From an uncultured Lachnospiraceae bacterium (GTDB lineage: Bacteria; Bacillota; Clostridia; Lachnospirales; Lachnospiraceae), in assembly GCA_902800325.1 (NCBI GenBank), contig CADCDW010000001.1, forward strand, positions 16,312 to 80,311: a stretch of DNA of 64,000 nucleotides, in the 5' to 3' direction. Below the pieces are notes generated by a model. The model saw only the letters and a list, made by a program, of their open reading frames with translations, did not search any database and was not told where the DNA came from. The translations under genes were made by a program, and so were the position numbers. Positions 26,582-39,100 of the stretch are shown here, piece after piece. Within the stretch, counting starts at the first letter, position 1. Each line of letters starts with the position of its first letter.

Positions 26582-29500
26582 CTTCCTCACCCACATGCAT
26601 TGGTACATATAATCTGCAAGGCTTATTCTTAACTAAAGTGTACCCGATATTATCAGGCAAACTCTTAGTTTGAACAGATATAGGCAAAGTGAATTCAAAT
26701 AATTTTTGATCATTTAACTGGCCGCCAAGATGTATTCCTTTCTTATAATGTACAAACGTCTTACATGCCAAAGTATACAAACTTGAAGATAGGAAATCAG
26801 GTGTAAATCCTGCCAAAAACATAACTCCGAGTTGCTTTCCTTCCCGGAAGAAAAGTTCTACAATATTATTCATTTCCTCCTTGTAACTTGTGTCATATAT
26901 TTTCTGTAAAAATTGACTGAAGTCATCGATTAAAACAACAACCGGTTTAAAATCTTTTATCAGAACAGGATAATAATCATTTATTCCTTCAGCTATTATT
27001 TCTTTTTTACGTGCACTTCTTGACTTAAATTCCTGTTTTAGTTCAATCAGTAAATCATATATCCCATCCTGATTTTCATACAATCTTTTATATGAAAAAT
27101 TTCTAACAGCAACAAAATCATGATTGAGATTCACTATATGTATGTCTGCGTATATATTCTCTGATGCCAAAAGAATATTTTGCATAAAATTAATAATCCC
27201 ATGTGTGGTAGTACCACTTATACCATAGCAATACGTATCTTCAAAGCTTAAAGATACAGGTTCGATATGCTCCATCTCATATGCTATTGGTATTCTTCTT
27301 TCTTCAATGTAATTATCAAAGTCGTCAAGATCCTCAGCATAAAGCTTATTCTCAGGTAATACAGGAATTCTCGTTGCACCCTTCCCGTTATAATTTGATA
27401 TAAAGTAATCAAAATACTCCTGCATATTTTGTGTTCTTTCCATTTCAGAAGAACCGTACTCCGGAAGAGCAGTTTGATATTCTAACACTTCCCCTGCAAG
27501 CACAAGACCACGTCCCGGAACTGCAGTTGGTAAAATCTCCGGACTCTTTCCTATAACATCTAAATAATCTCCCTTTTCAGTAAGCTGTAACGGCAACATT
27601 TTTGTAAAACTCTGTCTTGTCTTATACCTTATGTCTGCCACTCGATTAACAGATGTTATTATCTGTATGCCGTATTTGCTTCCATCTCTTGCTAATTTCG
27701 CAAATGACTCCTCAAGATCCGGATAGATTTCCATAAAGTCAAAATAATTATCCAATACCAAAACTATTGTCGGTGTATCCACATAACCAAGTTTTTGATA
27801 TTCAGTAAAGCTTCCAATACCTTTCTTTTGAAAATCATCACGCCTTGCCTCAATCATATCGATTAAAAACTTAAATACTCTTGGTACTCCTTCACTATCA
27901 TCAGAATAGAAAACATCTCCCACATGAGGCATTCTTTTAAACTGTTTAAAGGTTCTACTTGAAAAGTCAAGTATATAAAACTGAACTCTTTCAGGATAAT
28001 AACACTTCATCAAAGAGTATATAATTGTTTGAATCATATTGGTTTTTCCGGAACCACTATTACCCACAATCAACAGATTATTCATCTGATTAATATCAAT
28101 AGTCAAAGGCTCCATTGCCTGTTTTTCCGGATTATCTATCTCGCCTATAATAGCCATTAAACCGCTTTGATAATCAAAACTATACTTTTCAAACAAATCA
28201 TTTAAAAATATCTCTTTACCAAGTGGGGGAAGCCATAGTGGTTTTGTATTCTTTATTCCAGATTCTTTAGCGACATTTATTATATATTTTACGCAAGCAT
28301 CCAATTGAGAAATAGAATTTTCAACTGTTCGCATTTTCTTCCTTTTTTCAACCATCTTAATACCATCTATACCTATCATGGCAACATCCTCTTTGGCATT
28401 AGACACCTTTTCCTTAGGAACATAATCTGCACCCGAATATCCTGATTGAAACATCTCAAACATTTCATCGTTTCCAATCTGAAGATAAGCCCTTCCTGTC
28501 TGAGTTAAGTAAGCTGCTTCAGGGCGCTTAAGCATTCCAATACTATCCTGCTTATCCTGTACCTTAAGACAAATTTTAAATTTAGAGTTTGACCATATTT
28601 CATCATCTACAACACCCGCAGGTTTCTGTGTAGCAAGTATAAGATGCATACCTAAACTTCTACCTACACGCGCTGCAGATACCAATTCCCTTATAAACTC
28701 AGGCTGTTCTTTTTTCAACTCTGCAAACTCATCAGATATAATTATAAGATGCGGCAGAGGCTCATCCGCCTGATGTTCACGATAAAGCTTGATATATGCA
28801 TCTATATGATTTATCTTATACTGATTGAAAATCTTTTGTCTTCTTTTTATCTCGCTTCTTATAGATATCAAGGCTCTTCTTGTCATGCTCTCATCAACAG
28901 TATCACTGTTTTCATCACCGGCACCAAGATTGGTGATGGTACCGGCAAGATGTGGAAGATTTAAGAATGCATTAGCCATTCCACCGCCTTTATAATCTAT
29001 GAGTATAAATGCAACCTCATCAGGGTGATAATTCAATGCCAAAGATAGAATAAATGTCTGAATCGTCTCGCTTTTACCTGAACCTGTGGTGCCTGCAACC
29101 AACCCATGAGGTCCATGCTTTTTTTCATGGATATCAAGATACATAGGTTTATTACCTGTGGTCATTCCTATAAATGAACTGATACCTTCATAAGCACGAT
29201 TCTCCTTGTAACACTTTAGTAAATCCCACTGTTCCACCTTGCCTATTCCGAGCATTTCAAGATAATCAACACTATCAGGGATTCCACCCTCAGATAGCTC
29301 ATTTATAGTATATCCACTTATGCTTCTTGCAAATTCTTTCGCTTCATCTACCGTTACAGAATCAAAACTTATCGTCTTAGTATAATCATAGCTCTCATTA
29401 AGAAGATAGATTCCCTGATAACTGCCACTATTTTCGATTACCATTCTACACTCATTAGGGAGCTTACTTATAGACTCATATAATAAAATAAATGTAAATC

Positions 29501-31187
29501 CGATATCTTCTTTCGATATCATATATTTGTATAATGATTCATTTTCAATTATCGATTTATCCGTACAGAACACAACAAATCTTGTTGAAAAGCCTGCCTC
29601 ATCATCTTCTTCCATTTTTTCCAAACGGGATCTAATTTCAGATGTTAAAAAATCTATAACATTTTCATTACTTTTAGGACTATTTCCAACATATCGATTT
29701 TTCTTATCTTTACTAAAAGTATGTGGTAACCATTTAGTCCATTCAAAGTCATAGCTATCATCATATAAAAATGCCATATTTACATCAGTATAGCTATGAA
29801 GGGCAGCTAACTGAATAATAATTCCGATAGCAACGTCTTCTACAGATTTTTTACTTCCTGTTACGCCTATTATCTTATGTGCTTTTAGATCAATTAATTT
29901 TACAGCATTATTTAGATATTTAAACGCTGAGTATAATCTGCCCGGTTCTTCAACAAGTTCGTCTTTGTCAACAGAAAACTTCTCCTTAGGTACGACAATT
30001 TTATTAGGGGATTCTATCAAACCCGTTCCAATTCTTACCTCCATAAAATCAGGATGGTTAACATTTCTATTCCACATCATATTCTTATCAGTTTTCATTC
30101 TTCCTATAAGCATATGTGAGCTTAGATACTTTTGGGAAAGAATATTCCTGTTATAATCCTGTTTTAATAATAATAAATCTTCATTTTTCTTAATATAATC
30201 CATATATGCAGACTGCCTTAAGAATTCTTCTTCCTGTGAATTCTTTTGGTCATATTTGTTTCTTAACATAGCCCACATAATACCAATTCCTGCAAACATA
30301 ATTACAGAAATAACCATTCCAAAATACATAAGAGGATTGGTATTTCCGTTTTTACTTGTAACCATGACATTAAATAATACTGTAACAAGTATAGGTAAAG
30401 GCATAGTTAATGAAGGTCCTAAAATAAATAAGAGTGGTGTACGTTTATTTTTCTTTCTGGATGGAGGTCCTTCAATTTCGATCTGCTCCTCATCAAAAGG
30501 CTCAATAAATCTAGGCTTTCTTGAAAAAAGAGATTTATCCTCATATATGTTCGTATCCTGAACACTTTTCTGTTTTGCCTCCGGGAGAGAGCAATATATA
30601 TCATTAATTTGATTAATAGCTAAAATATTCCCTATAAATATAAGCTTATACCCAAAAATATAAATCTGATCTAAAGGTTTTACCTTACAATTATTATTTA
30701 CTTTCTCATAGTTTACATAAGTTCCATTTTTACTTTGGTCAAATATATACCAGTCTCCATTTTGTTTTGATAAAACTGCATGGTGATTACTTACAAAATT
30801 ATTATTTATACTGATATGTGCATCTCTTGCCGAGCCAATCACTATAGTATCATATCCGCGTATATCAAACTTTTTAAAGCTCGCCATCTCTGTCTTAAAG
30901 GCTTTAACCATAACGGTAAATCTTTCACCTGAACTATATATTTTTCCATTATATAATTCACCATCCTGAATCTGATGGTTTTCCATAACATAATGTTGAT
31001 AACTAAGCCTTACAAGATCATTTGATTTAAAATACCAGACATTATCCCAAACCTCATAAGACAACAAGAATTCTTTAATACCGGTTTCGTCCGATAAATT
31101 AATTTGTCCCGATCTATTGTTTAAGCCCGGAAGAACATATTCAACAACCGAATTATTATAATTTATGTATATAATGTATTTATTCAT
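26574..31187 (-). CDS. essC: EssC-type FtsK/SpoIIIE ATPase of the type VII secretion system
   Basis: The 1537-residue motor of the system. An N-terminal beta domain is followed by an FHA domain (about 108-180: IGSARDAHISI, SNHHAVLS, NGTYVN), two transmembrane helices (about 252-275 and 286-308), then three P-loop domains. ATPase 1 has GTTGSGKS (699-706) and LIIISDE (814-820). ATPase 2 has GNSGSGKT (1042-1049), but its Walker B ends VLDN without Glu. ATPase 3 (about 1365, ISGTTTHG) lacks the P-loop Lys. This active-1, degenerate-3 pattern is normal for EssC. The phosphothreonine-binding FHA residues are all present, unlike many EssC FHA domains, which fits the flanking kinases. Confidence 0.97.
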   Translation of the reverse strand: MNKYIIYINYNNSVVEYVLPGLNNRSGQINLSDETGIKEFLLSYEVWDNVWYFKSNDLVRLSYQHYVMENHQIQDGELYNGKIYSSGERFTVMVKAFKTEMASFKKFDIRGYDTIVIGSARDAHISINNNFVSNHHAVLSKQNGDWYIFDQSKNGTYVNYEKVNNNCKVKPLDQIYIFGYKLIFIGNILAINQINDIYCSLPEAKQKSVQDTNIYEDKSLFSRKPRFIEPFDEEQIEIEGPPSRKKNKRTPLLFILGPSLTMPLPILVTVLFNVMVTSKNGNTNPLMYFGMVISVIMFAGIGIMWAMLRNKYDQKNSQEEEFLRQSAYMDYIKKNEDLLLLKQDYNRNILSQKYLSSHMLIGRMKTDKNMMWNRNVNHPDFMEVRIGTGLIESPNKIVVPKEKFSVDKDELVEEPGRLYSAFKYLNNAVKLIDLKAHKIIGVTGSKKSVEDVAIGIIIQLAALHSYTDVNMAFLYDDSYDFEWTKWLPHTFSKDKKNRYVGNSPKSNENVIDFLTSEIRSRLEKMEEDDEAGFSTRFVVFCTDKSIIENESLYKYMISKEDIGFTFILLYESISKLPNECRMVIENSGSYQGIYLLNESYDYTKTISFDSVTVDEAKEFARSISGYTINELSEGGIPDSVDYLEMLGIGKVEQWDLLKCYKENRAYEGISSFIGMTTGNKPMYLDIHEKKHGPHGLVAGTTGSGKSETIQTFILSLALNYHPDEVAFILIDYKGGGMANAFLNLPHLAGTITNLGAGDENSDTVDESMTRRALISIRSEIKRRQKIFNQYKINHIDAYIKLYREHQADEPLPHLIIISDEFAELKKEQPEFIRELVSAARVGRSLGMHLILATQKPAGVVDDEIWSNSKFKICLKVQDKQDSIGMLKRPEAAYLTQTGRAYLQIGNDEMFEMFQSGYSGADYVPKEKVSNAKEDVAMIGIDGIKMVEKRKKMRTVENSISQLDACVKYIINVAKESGIKNTKPLWLPPLGKEIFLNDLFEKYSFDYQSGLMAIIGEIDNPEKQAMEPLTIDINQMNNLLIVGNSGSGKTNMIQTIIYSLMKCYYPERVQFYILDFSSRTFKQFKRMPHVGDVFYSDDSEGVPRVFKFLIDMIEARRDDFQKKGIGSFTEYQKLGYVDTPTIVLVLDNYFDFMEIYPDLEESFAKLARDGSKYGIQIITSVNRVADIRYKTRQSFTKMLPLQLTEKGDYLDVIGKSPEILPTAVPGRGLVLAGEVLEYQTALPEYGSSEMERTQNMQEYFDYFISNYNGKGATRIPVLPENKLYAEDLDDFDNYIEERRIPIAYEMEHIEPVSLSFEDTYCYGISGTTTHGIINFMQNILLASENIYADIHIVNLNHDFVAVRNFSYKRLYENQDGIYDLLIELKQEFKSRSARKKEIIAEGINDYYPVLIKDFKPVVVLIDDFSQFLQKIYDTSYKEEMNNIVELFFREGKQLGVMFLAGFTPDFLSSSLYTLACKTFVHYKKGIHLGGQLNDQKLFEFTLPISVQTKSLPDNIGYTLVKNKPCRLYVPMHVGEEDD

Positions 31188-31196
31188 ACCAATCCC

Positions 31197-33116
31197 CTAT
31201 AGTAATCCTTTATCTTTTAATTCCTGATGTATATTTTTCAACTGAGCAATCTTTTCATTGTCAATCCCACTTGAATTTTGTTCATTATATAAATCAATAG
31301 TTTTTATATAATAATTTTCAAATTCATCATATCTTCTTTCTGAACTGCTCTTTTGAGCCTGTTCATTGTAAATCAAAAAACACTTCTGAACGTAAATCCT
31401 ATAGTCATTCGGATATTCTGACATAAGTTCAGACAAAACGTCCGAGGCATTATTAAATCTGCCGGTATTTTGATAAACAATTACAAGATTAAGTTTTTCT
31501 TCAAAACTCATATAATTATTGATTTTTAGATAGCTTAGACAAGATTCTGCATCTTCATAATACTTTATCTTATCGTTTCCTTCTGAGTTATTAGCTAATC
31601 CAATATAAGCTATTGAAAGCAACCTGTTCTTTGATACTTCATACTCCCCTGATAATGTTCCTTTTTCAAGCAGATTAACCATATCTTCATATCTTTCGAT
31701 TTTGTAATAAGCTTCACTGAGGAGCACTGTTGTCCTTATCTTTAAGTCTTCATCAAAAGAGTTATCTATTATATATTCAAAATCACATATAGCCTGATCA
31801 TATTTTTCTTCTTCAAAGCTCAATTCAGCATTTATTTGCTTCGAATCCATCTCATTTAAATAATAACCGTAATTATCTATTAATTCATGCGCTGCATCGA
31901 GTTTTCCTGCCTTTACAAGAGAAACGGCATAATCCCTATATACATTGGAATCATCTGTATAATCAAGTGCCTGCTTATAATATTCATTAGCATTTTCATA
32001 TTCTTTTTTTGTATAATACGCATTTGCAATCTGATACAACAGGTTTCCTTTTTTATCTATATATTCTTCAAAATATTTTGAGTTTTCTTCGTCATTTAGC
32101 AAATCAAGCGATTCATCTATGACGTCTTCCGGATAATTATCTGATGATAAAGAAATCACATAATTGTATTTTTTTTCAAATTTTTCCAACTTTTTTTCTT
32201 TGACTTTTTTATATCCTGATACACCGCCTAGTCCTATCCCCATCCCACCAAGTAAAGCTATTGCAATAATCGCTAATCTTTTCAACTTATACTCTCTGGA
32301 ATGTTTTCTTATATTTTTTACATCATTCAACATATCCTTCGCAGAGCTATATCTGTCTTCAGGATTTTTTTGCATAGCCTTATAAATTATTTTTTTTAAA
32401 TAATCGCTATATGGTATATCAAGGCTAATAATCGGATATATGTCATTTATATCTACATTAGGTTTGATGTGTGTAACTAAATGATAAAAAGATGCTCCTA
32501 AACTATATATATCAGTACGAGCATCTGTAATCACTGCTTTTTTATATCCTTCATATGGATCATAAACATCCTGCTCTACCATTTGCTCAATAGGTGCATA
32601 AGCAGCTGTAGCTCCTATAGGTTTTCCCTTATCCTGTTCAAAAGAAATATTAAAATCAATCAAACATATATTTCCGTTATTATCAAGCATAATATTGGCA
32701 GGTTTAATATCGCTATGTATAATAGGCGGGTTTTGACCATGCAGATAGTCAAGTACCTCAAGGCATTGTGATAACCACTTAATGATATCCTCCTCAGAGA
32801 ACTCATAGTTTGCATCCAGATATTGTTTAAAATCATATCCTTCAATATAATTCATGACTGTATATATATCTGAATCAAACTGAAGAAAATCATATATCTG
32901 TGGAATATAACTATGTCTTAAATTTTTCATGATATCTGCTTCAGATCTACCATTTATATTTCCGACAAAGTCATCCTTTATTCTTTTTATAACGACATAT
33001 TTTTGAAGATTTATGTGATACGCCAAGTATATGACGCCCATTCCCCCTGAACCGATTTCCCGAATTATCTGATATGTGCCATTTATTATCTCATTCTCCC
33101 TCAGCAAGTCTTCCAC
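31197..33116 (-). CDS. Membrane Ser/Thr protein kinase with external TPR region, EssB-like position
   Basis: A 639-residue protein: kinase domain (about 14-275), one membrane helix (about 285-308) and a TPR-rich outer region (NAYYTKKEYENANEYYKQAL, AYYKIERYEDMVNLLEKG). Kinase residues present are the Gly loop GSGGMG, Lys44, HSD (134-136; HRD variant lacking Arg), Asn141 and DFN (154-156; DFG variant with metal Asp kept). It is therefore probably active and Arg-independent. EssB/YukC has the same order of kinase-like domain, helix and helical outer domain, and also adjoins EssC. Either a GTG at 33116 or TTG at 33107 starts it; GAGGTG favours the TTG. Confidence 0.92.
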   Translation of the reverse strand: MEDLLRENEIINGTYQIIREIGSGGMGVIYLAYHINLQKYVVIKRIKDDFVGNINGRSEADIMKNLRHSYIPQIYDFLQFDSDIYTVMNYIEGYDFKQYLDANYEFSEEDIIKWLSQCLEVLDYLHGQNPPIIHSDIKPANIMLDNNGNICLIDFNISFEQDKGKPIGATAAYAPIEQMVEQDVYDPYEGYKKAVITDARTDIYSLGASFYHLVTHIKPNVDINDIYPIISLDIPYSDYLKKIIYKAMQKNPEDRYSSAKDMLNDVKNIRKHSREYKLKRLAIIAIALLGGMGIGLGGVSGYKKVKEKKLEKFEKKYNYVISLSSDNYPEDVIDESLDLLNDEENSKYFEEYIDKKGNLLYQIANAYYTKKEYENANEYYKQALDYTDDSNVYRDYAVSLVKAGKLDAAHELIDNYGYYLNEMDSKQINAELSFEEEKYDQAICDFEYIIDNSFDEDLKIRTTVLLSEAYYKIERYEDMVNLLEKGTLSGEYEVSKNRLLSIAYIGLANNSEGNDKIKYYEDAESCLSYLKINNYMSFEEKLNLVIVYQNTGRFNNASDVLSELMSEYPNDYRIYVQKCFLIYNEQAQKSSSERRYDEFENYYIKTIDLYNEQNSSGIDNEKIAQLKNIHQELKDKGLL

Positions 33117-33128
33117 CTCATAAATTTA

Positions 33129-33162
33129 CATATAGGGAATAGCATGCACCATTCCCTATATG
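33129..33162 (-). terminator. Intercistronic hairpin after the giant Ig-repeat gene
   Basis: Perfect 12-bp arms (CATATAGGGAAT and ATTCCCTATATG) around a 10-base loop, 12 bases past the stop of the 1999-residue gene and just before the kinase start. There is no T-run, so it is a processing or attenuation element as at 23338-23368. Confidence 0.65.
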
Positions 33163-33174
33163 TTCACAATAATA

Positions 33175-36100
33175 CTATTGATTATCTCTTCTTCTCTTTG
33201 CGATAATAAAGAATATAAAACCAGCTGCTAAAAGTGCCAATATGACAGCTATGACAATTACAAATGTCTTATGAGTTTTCAAAACTCCAACGTCAAATGT
33301 AAAGTTAACAACTTGTAGTTCTTCATTTCCTGCCGCATCATGACAAGTTACCTTAAGAACCTGTGCTCCTGAGTTAGGTTTCAATTTAAATGAAACCTTA
33401 CCATCTTCCATATCCTTTTCAGTAGCCAATACTTCGCCATTCACTTCAACTTTCATATCAGCAAATTTAATATTATCGTAAGCTTCAATAACAATATCCG
33501 CCGATGCATCTTTTTTGATTTCCTGACCTTCTGCAACTCCGCTTATGATACATACCGGTTTTGTATTATCAATACAGAATTCAACATCTAATCCCTTCGA
33601 CTTGTTATCAGATACATTTCCAACAGAATCCTCTGAAGATATCGAGATATTGTAAACGCCTTCCTTTTCAAAAGAGTCGGCACTTAATGTATACACATTT
33701 TCATTCCAATCATCTTTATTCTTATCTGCCTTAACTGTAAAGTCTGAGCCTTCTTCAAGATTTACAATATCATTGTCAACAGTATATGTTATCGTATATT
33801 TCTCTACTTCATCGACATTTTCTTCAATAATTGCATATTTATCAGAAGAAGTAGCATAATAGTTTTCCACAGCCTTTAAGAGTTCATCATTTAGAGTATA
33901 TATAGAGCCATATCTGTTAACTCGATATGTCATAATTTCTTCTGAACTATGGCCCGCCTTATCTGTAGCAACAGCTTTTATAGTATAACTATCATCATTA
34001 TCCTGTATGTGCCTTAAATCAGAGTAAGTAAATGTCTGTCCGTTTTCAATGTTGGCAATATCACTTCCTACTTCTTTCAGACCATGCTTACCACCTACTA
34101 TGGTAATCTCCACTCCATCCAAATCATAGTTTGTATCAGTTACTGTTACAACCGGATTAACCGAACCTTTATATGATTCATTTGAATTAATACCGGTAAT
34201 TTCAATTACCGGATCCGTAAGGTCAACTGTAAATGCTTCTTCGGCGATTGAATTGCTTTCATTTCCTGCCAAGTCAACACAATTTGCCGAGATAGTATAG
34301 TCAGCATCCTCACTAAATGATACCGTTGCAGTATGCACATCCCCGTTATTAGAAAAACCACTTACTGCCGGTACTCCTGCACCTTGAGCTGTAAGATTAA
34401 CCTTTACACTTGCAGGATCAAAATTATGCTCATTTACGGTAATTGTTGCAACTCTTGCTTCACCATAATAGTTACCATTTAACGCATTATTATTGTTGTA
34501 AGAAATCCGAATCTCAGGATTAGTCTTATCAATTGTGAACTCATCCGTTTGTCCATATGATGTTACATTACCTGCCATATCAGTAACGGTAATTGTAAAT
34601 GTGTAATCCCCATCTTCTGCAAATGGAATACTCATAACGTATGTATAGTATTTTTTACCTGCTGCATTAGTTCTCTGTACACCATCTGTTGAAAAGTTTG
34701 CCGGTATACTCATCGACGAACCATTTCTTGTAGCTGTAATATCAACATCTGAATTTTCAAAATTAAGCTCATCTACACTTATCGTTGCCGTTCTCGTTGC
34801 ATTATAATATCTCTCATTAAGTGGAGAATTATTGTCATAGCTTACTCTTATAACAGGTGCAGTTTTATCAATTGCGTATGTAGCAGTTGTAGTCTTCTTA
34901 AACTGAGCATTATCAGTCATTGTAAACACAACTTCTATATCATTTCCTTCAAATGTATCCGAATTAATTGATAAGTCCTGATTCCATGATGTAGTAATGT
35001 TTCCGGAATCAAAAGCACCATTTAAGTTTTGTGCCACTCCGTTTATAGTACACTCAACATTGTTAATTCCTGAATAAGTAGCTAATGTTGCAAGATTGAA
35101 TCGTACATCCTCATTATATATTCCTTTTCTTGCATCACTTGTATTAAGATCTGTAATTGTAACATCAGAAGTAAGTGCATGCTGCTCTGCATTTTCTACA
35201 ACAATTCCGTTATTATACTTAATTTCTTCAGTGGTTGAATTACCATTAGTATCTGTATACTTGAATTTCAAAACACCTTTGAAATTAGGATCAATCTTTA
35301 CACTACCTTCGAAGACATCTTTATCTGTTCTATTTAATGTAAGTTTCTTGTTGTTTGTAGATGGTGTCGATGATTCCTGACTTATCATCTCATAATCAAC
35401 ACTTACAGTATCTTTACTTACTAAATCAGAAACCTTGATAGTAAGTTCAGCTTCTTTTTCCTTCTCTCCTGTAGCAAACTGACTAAAATCTGTATTGCTT
35501 GTATTGTATGGTGTTGTAACTGTCAATGACTCTGTCTTAGGGGCAGTGATATCAAAGATTTCTTTTACGGAATTAACACTACCTGTATGAGCAGCATAAT
35601 CTTTTGGAGTTATATTTATACTGTACTCTCCTTCAGTCTCAAACACTATTTTGGTACTGTATGTTCCATCATTATTTTTCTTCCATGTTCCTTCATCTTT
35701 TAATATATTTTCAATATTATTTATCGGAACTACAGAATCGTTTATTTTTGCGTTATCAACGTCACCAAGATTGTTCTTTGCATTAATTGTGAATTCAGAT
35801 TTTTTAAAATCCGGATTAGTCTCAGTGAGTGTATAATCTACAGTCATTGTCTTATTGGTTTTATCTACTGTTACAGTGCTCTTAAGTACAGGTGTTGTAT
35901 TATCTGACACCAATACCTTTTTGTATTCCATAATCTTTGGATTACTTTTGTATTCTCCAGAGTATTCCTCACCAATACGGGTATGTAAAGCAATATCATT
36001 ATAATAACCAATAACCTTGTAACGTCCGTCGGAAGCAAAATCTATATTGCAGGTTATAGTTATTTCACTTCCATCAACAGTAAATTGAGGAGTTACAGCA

Positions 36101-39100
36101 ACGGTAGTATCATCCACATATTCCCCACTGCCATCAAGTTTTTGTATCTTACAACCGAATAAGTCTTCTCGGAAGTTCTTCTCTTTAATCTTAAATTCTA
36201 TAACTGCATTCTTTCCAACCACATCATAGTCTGAAACCTCAGCTAAAGGAGTCGATTTATTTGTTGCAGAAACAAAGTTTACTTCTTTATTATCAAATGA
36301 ATATGTAAATTCAAAATTTGCAGGCTCATTTCCAGCTTTATCATAAGCTATAATAGTTGCTTCTTCATTAATCAACTGATCCTCCAAAAGCTTATTAAAC
36401 TCATACACGTTATTATCAACCGGAGTATCACCGTCAAATAATTGAATTGTCTTATCTGTTCCATCTAACAACTTATACTGAAGCTCAACCTTCAACAAAT
36501 TTGCTTCAGTGACTTTGAATTTATATCTACCTGAATTTGTTGCTCCTTTTATTGATGTATTGTTATCAACAGCAAACTTATCTAAAATAAAGTCATCTAT
36601 TACAGGGTCAGTTGTATCTACTATAATTGTTATAGTTTCTTCATGTACATTGCCTGCTAAATCTTGAATTTTAATATATAGTTTATACTGCTTTTCAGGT
36701 GATGAAGGAACATTAACCTTAACAGTATACTCTCCATCTTCAAAGCTATTGCCATAAGGTACTAATGTAGAATCTGTAACAATATTATTATTATCATCAA
36801 CTTCATAAATCTTAAAAGGATTGTTTGATTCTGATGTTACAAGTGTACCTTTACCATTAGTATCAATATAAGCCAACCCACTAAACCCATCTTTTGCAGA
36901 GATGGTAAGTTCTAAATTTTCATTATTCAGATAATAAGTATTATCTTCTTTTGTTAACAATTCCGGTTTTTCGACTGTTATATCTACTGTAGGTTCATTT
37001 GTATCTTTTGCTATGTTAACTTCTTGCTTACTTATATTGCCAACGTTATCAATAGCATAGAGATATAAAGTGTTGCATTGCTCATCTACTACACACGATG
37101 ATTTTGATATATCATCACCCGAATTGATTACAGTACAATCTTCTGAATTTTGTATGTCAGAAATAATACTTTCCAATTTACCAACAGTCCCATCACCAGT
37201 TATATCAATATCTTTTGGGGATACAGCAAACATTTTCAAGCCTGACTTTTCATCATTTGCCTCAGCTATAATTTTCTTATTGCCATTAACAAAATAATAA
37301 TTTACACCTTCTATATTATCTGTTGGAACATCAGTATCTGGTGTAACAGTTATTTTAGGTGCATCGTTGTCTCTAATAAGCGTTATATTACCTGATGCGA
37401 TTTTTTCAGTATTACGCATTTGAATTCTTAATATACCGTTACCCAAATCGACTTTCGTACCACCATCAGAAATTGCAGAAAAATCGCCTTCGATTTTTTC
37501 GTTTGTTAAATCAGCTAATATCTTTGCTCTAAATTCCAAATAATTGCGTTTCAAAAGAGTTACCTTTGAAGCATCACTATCCTTGTAATAAATATGACTT
37601 CCATCATTATAATCAGGATCCGCATATAGGACAGTCTTATCCGAAATAGTATAATCAGTTCCATAGATAACGGCTGCCTCAGTAACATTTAATTTTATAT
37701 TTGCACTAATATTATTATCATTAACCACATCATTAGAATCAGATGCCTTAGTCAAATTAATAGACATACCAGCAAACTCGTCGATATCATTATAATCAGG
37801 CTTTACAATCAACATTCCAGATGATAATTCCGTATCATTGATATACTGAGCATGTTCGTTATCTATTGTCGCTTGATACTTAAATCCATCTGGAAGAGGA
37901 TATCCTCCCTCTAAACTATATACCACTTCAAAATTCTTTGTTATTGATGGATAAACATTGTCAATAGTACCTCCATCATTTATTGTAGTATCACCTATTT
38001 TTATTCCCACACTTGTAAGCTTTGGTTTTTCTACAGAAATTACTATTGTTTGATTGCTAGGTATTCCTGTTAATGTAAAATCAGCTTCTTCTTTCCAATC
38101 GGAGTTATTTGAAGATAATGATTTATTAACAGAAGAAACACCATTTACATTTAATACTTTATTTTGAGGAGCTACCACCTCAAAATTATAAGTTTTATCT
38201 TTATCAAATATTGAATTGTTATTATACTCTATCTTATTACCATCACCTTCGGAATATTTTACTATAACGTCTTCAGGTCTAGTAATACTTAATTTATATT
38301 GTGTTGGAGTCAATGTGACATCAAATATTTTTGTTGTAACTGTAGCAGCACCTGTATAATTTAAACCATCCTTTGAAGCTGATACATTAATGCCCACTCC
38401 TTTTTTTATTAAGTTTGTTAGCTCTACAGTATTAGTATTGGTACGCTCTACAGTAAATCCTTCCCCAGTTATCTTGATACCGGAATATGTATCTCCTAAA
38501 TTAATAGTTATTCCATCATATGATTCTTCATCAGATGATGCAAATCCGACATTTATACTCTCCGAATTAATTGATAATGATTTGTTGTAGTTAATACCAT
38601 CTTTAGATGATTTTAGATGTATATTTGTTCCTTTTTCTATAGCAGAAGAATCATTTTTTGTTATTGTACACTTTCCATCAGCGCCCGGTGTTGTTATCGA
38701 ATACCCTTCTTCTACCACACTAACACCTGTATATTCTGCACTATCAAGCGTTATCACAACCTGAGAATATGTAACAGCAGCTACATTCACACTACCAGAT
38801 ACATTTAAATCATCACCTGCAGCTTCTGCTCCTGGTGTTGTAATAGAAGTATTTCCGCTATACTCTACGCCATCAGTATCAGTTAATGTAACAATAACAT
38901 TATATAACTTACCAGCAACAAGCGTCTTATCGCTTACAGTTATCTTATTATCAACAACCGTATAACTTTCTGTAAAATCACATTCATTATTATCACTTAG
39001 ATTAAAGCTAACCGAAAACGTCTTACCATTATAAGAGTCAGTGCCAAGGTCTAAAACAATATTAACCCCAGACACCGTCGGTTCTTCTGCCTCTGACATC

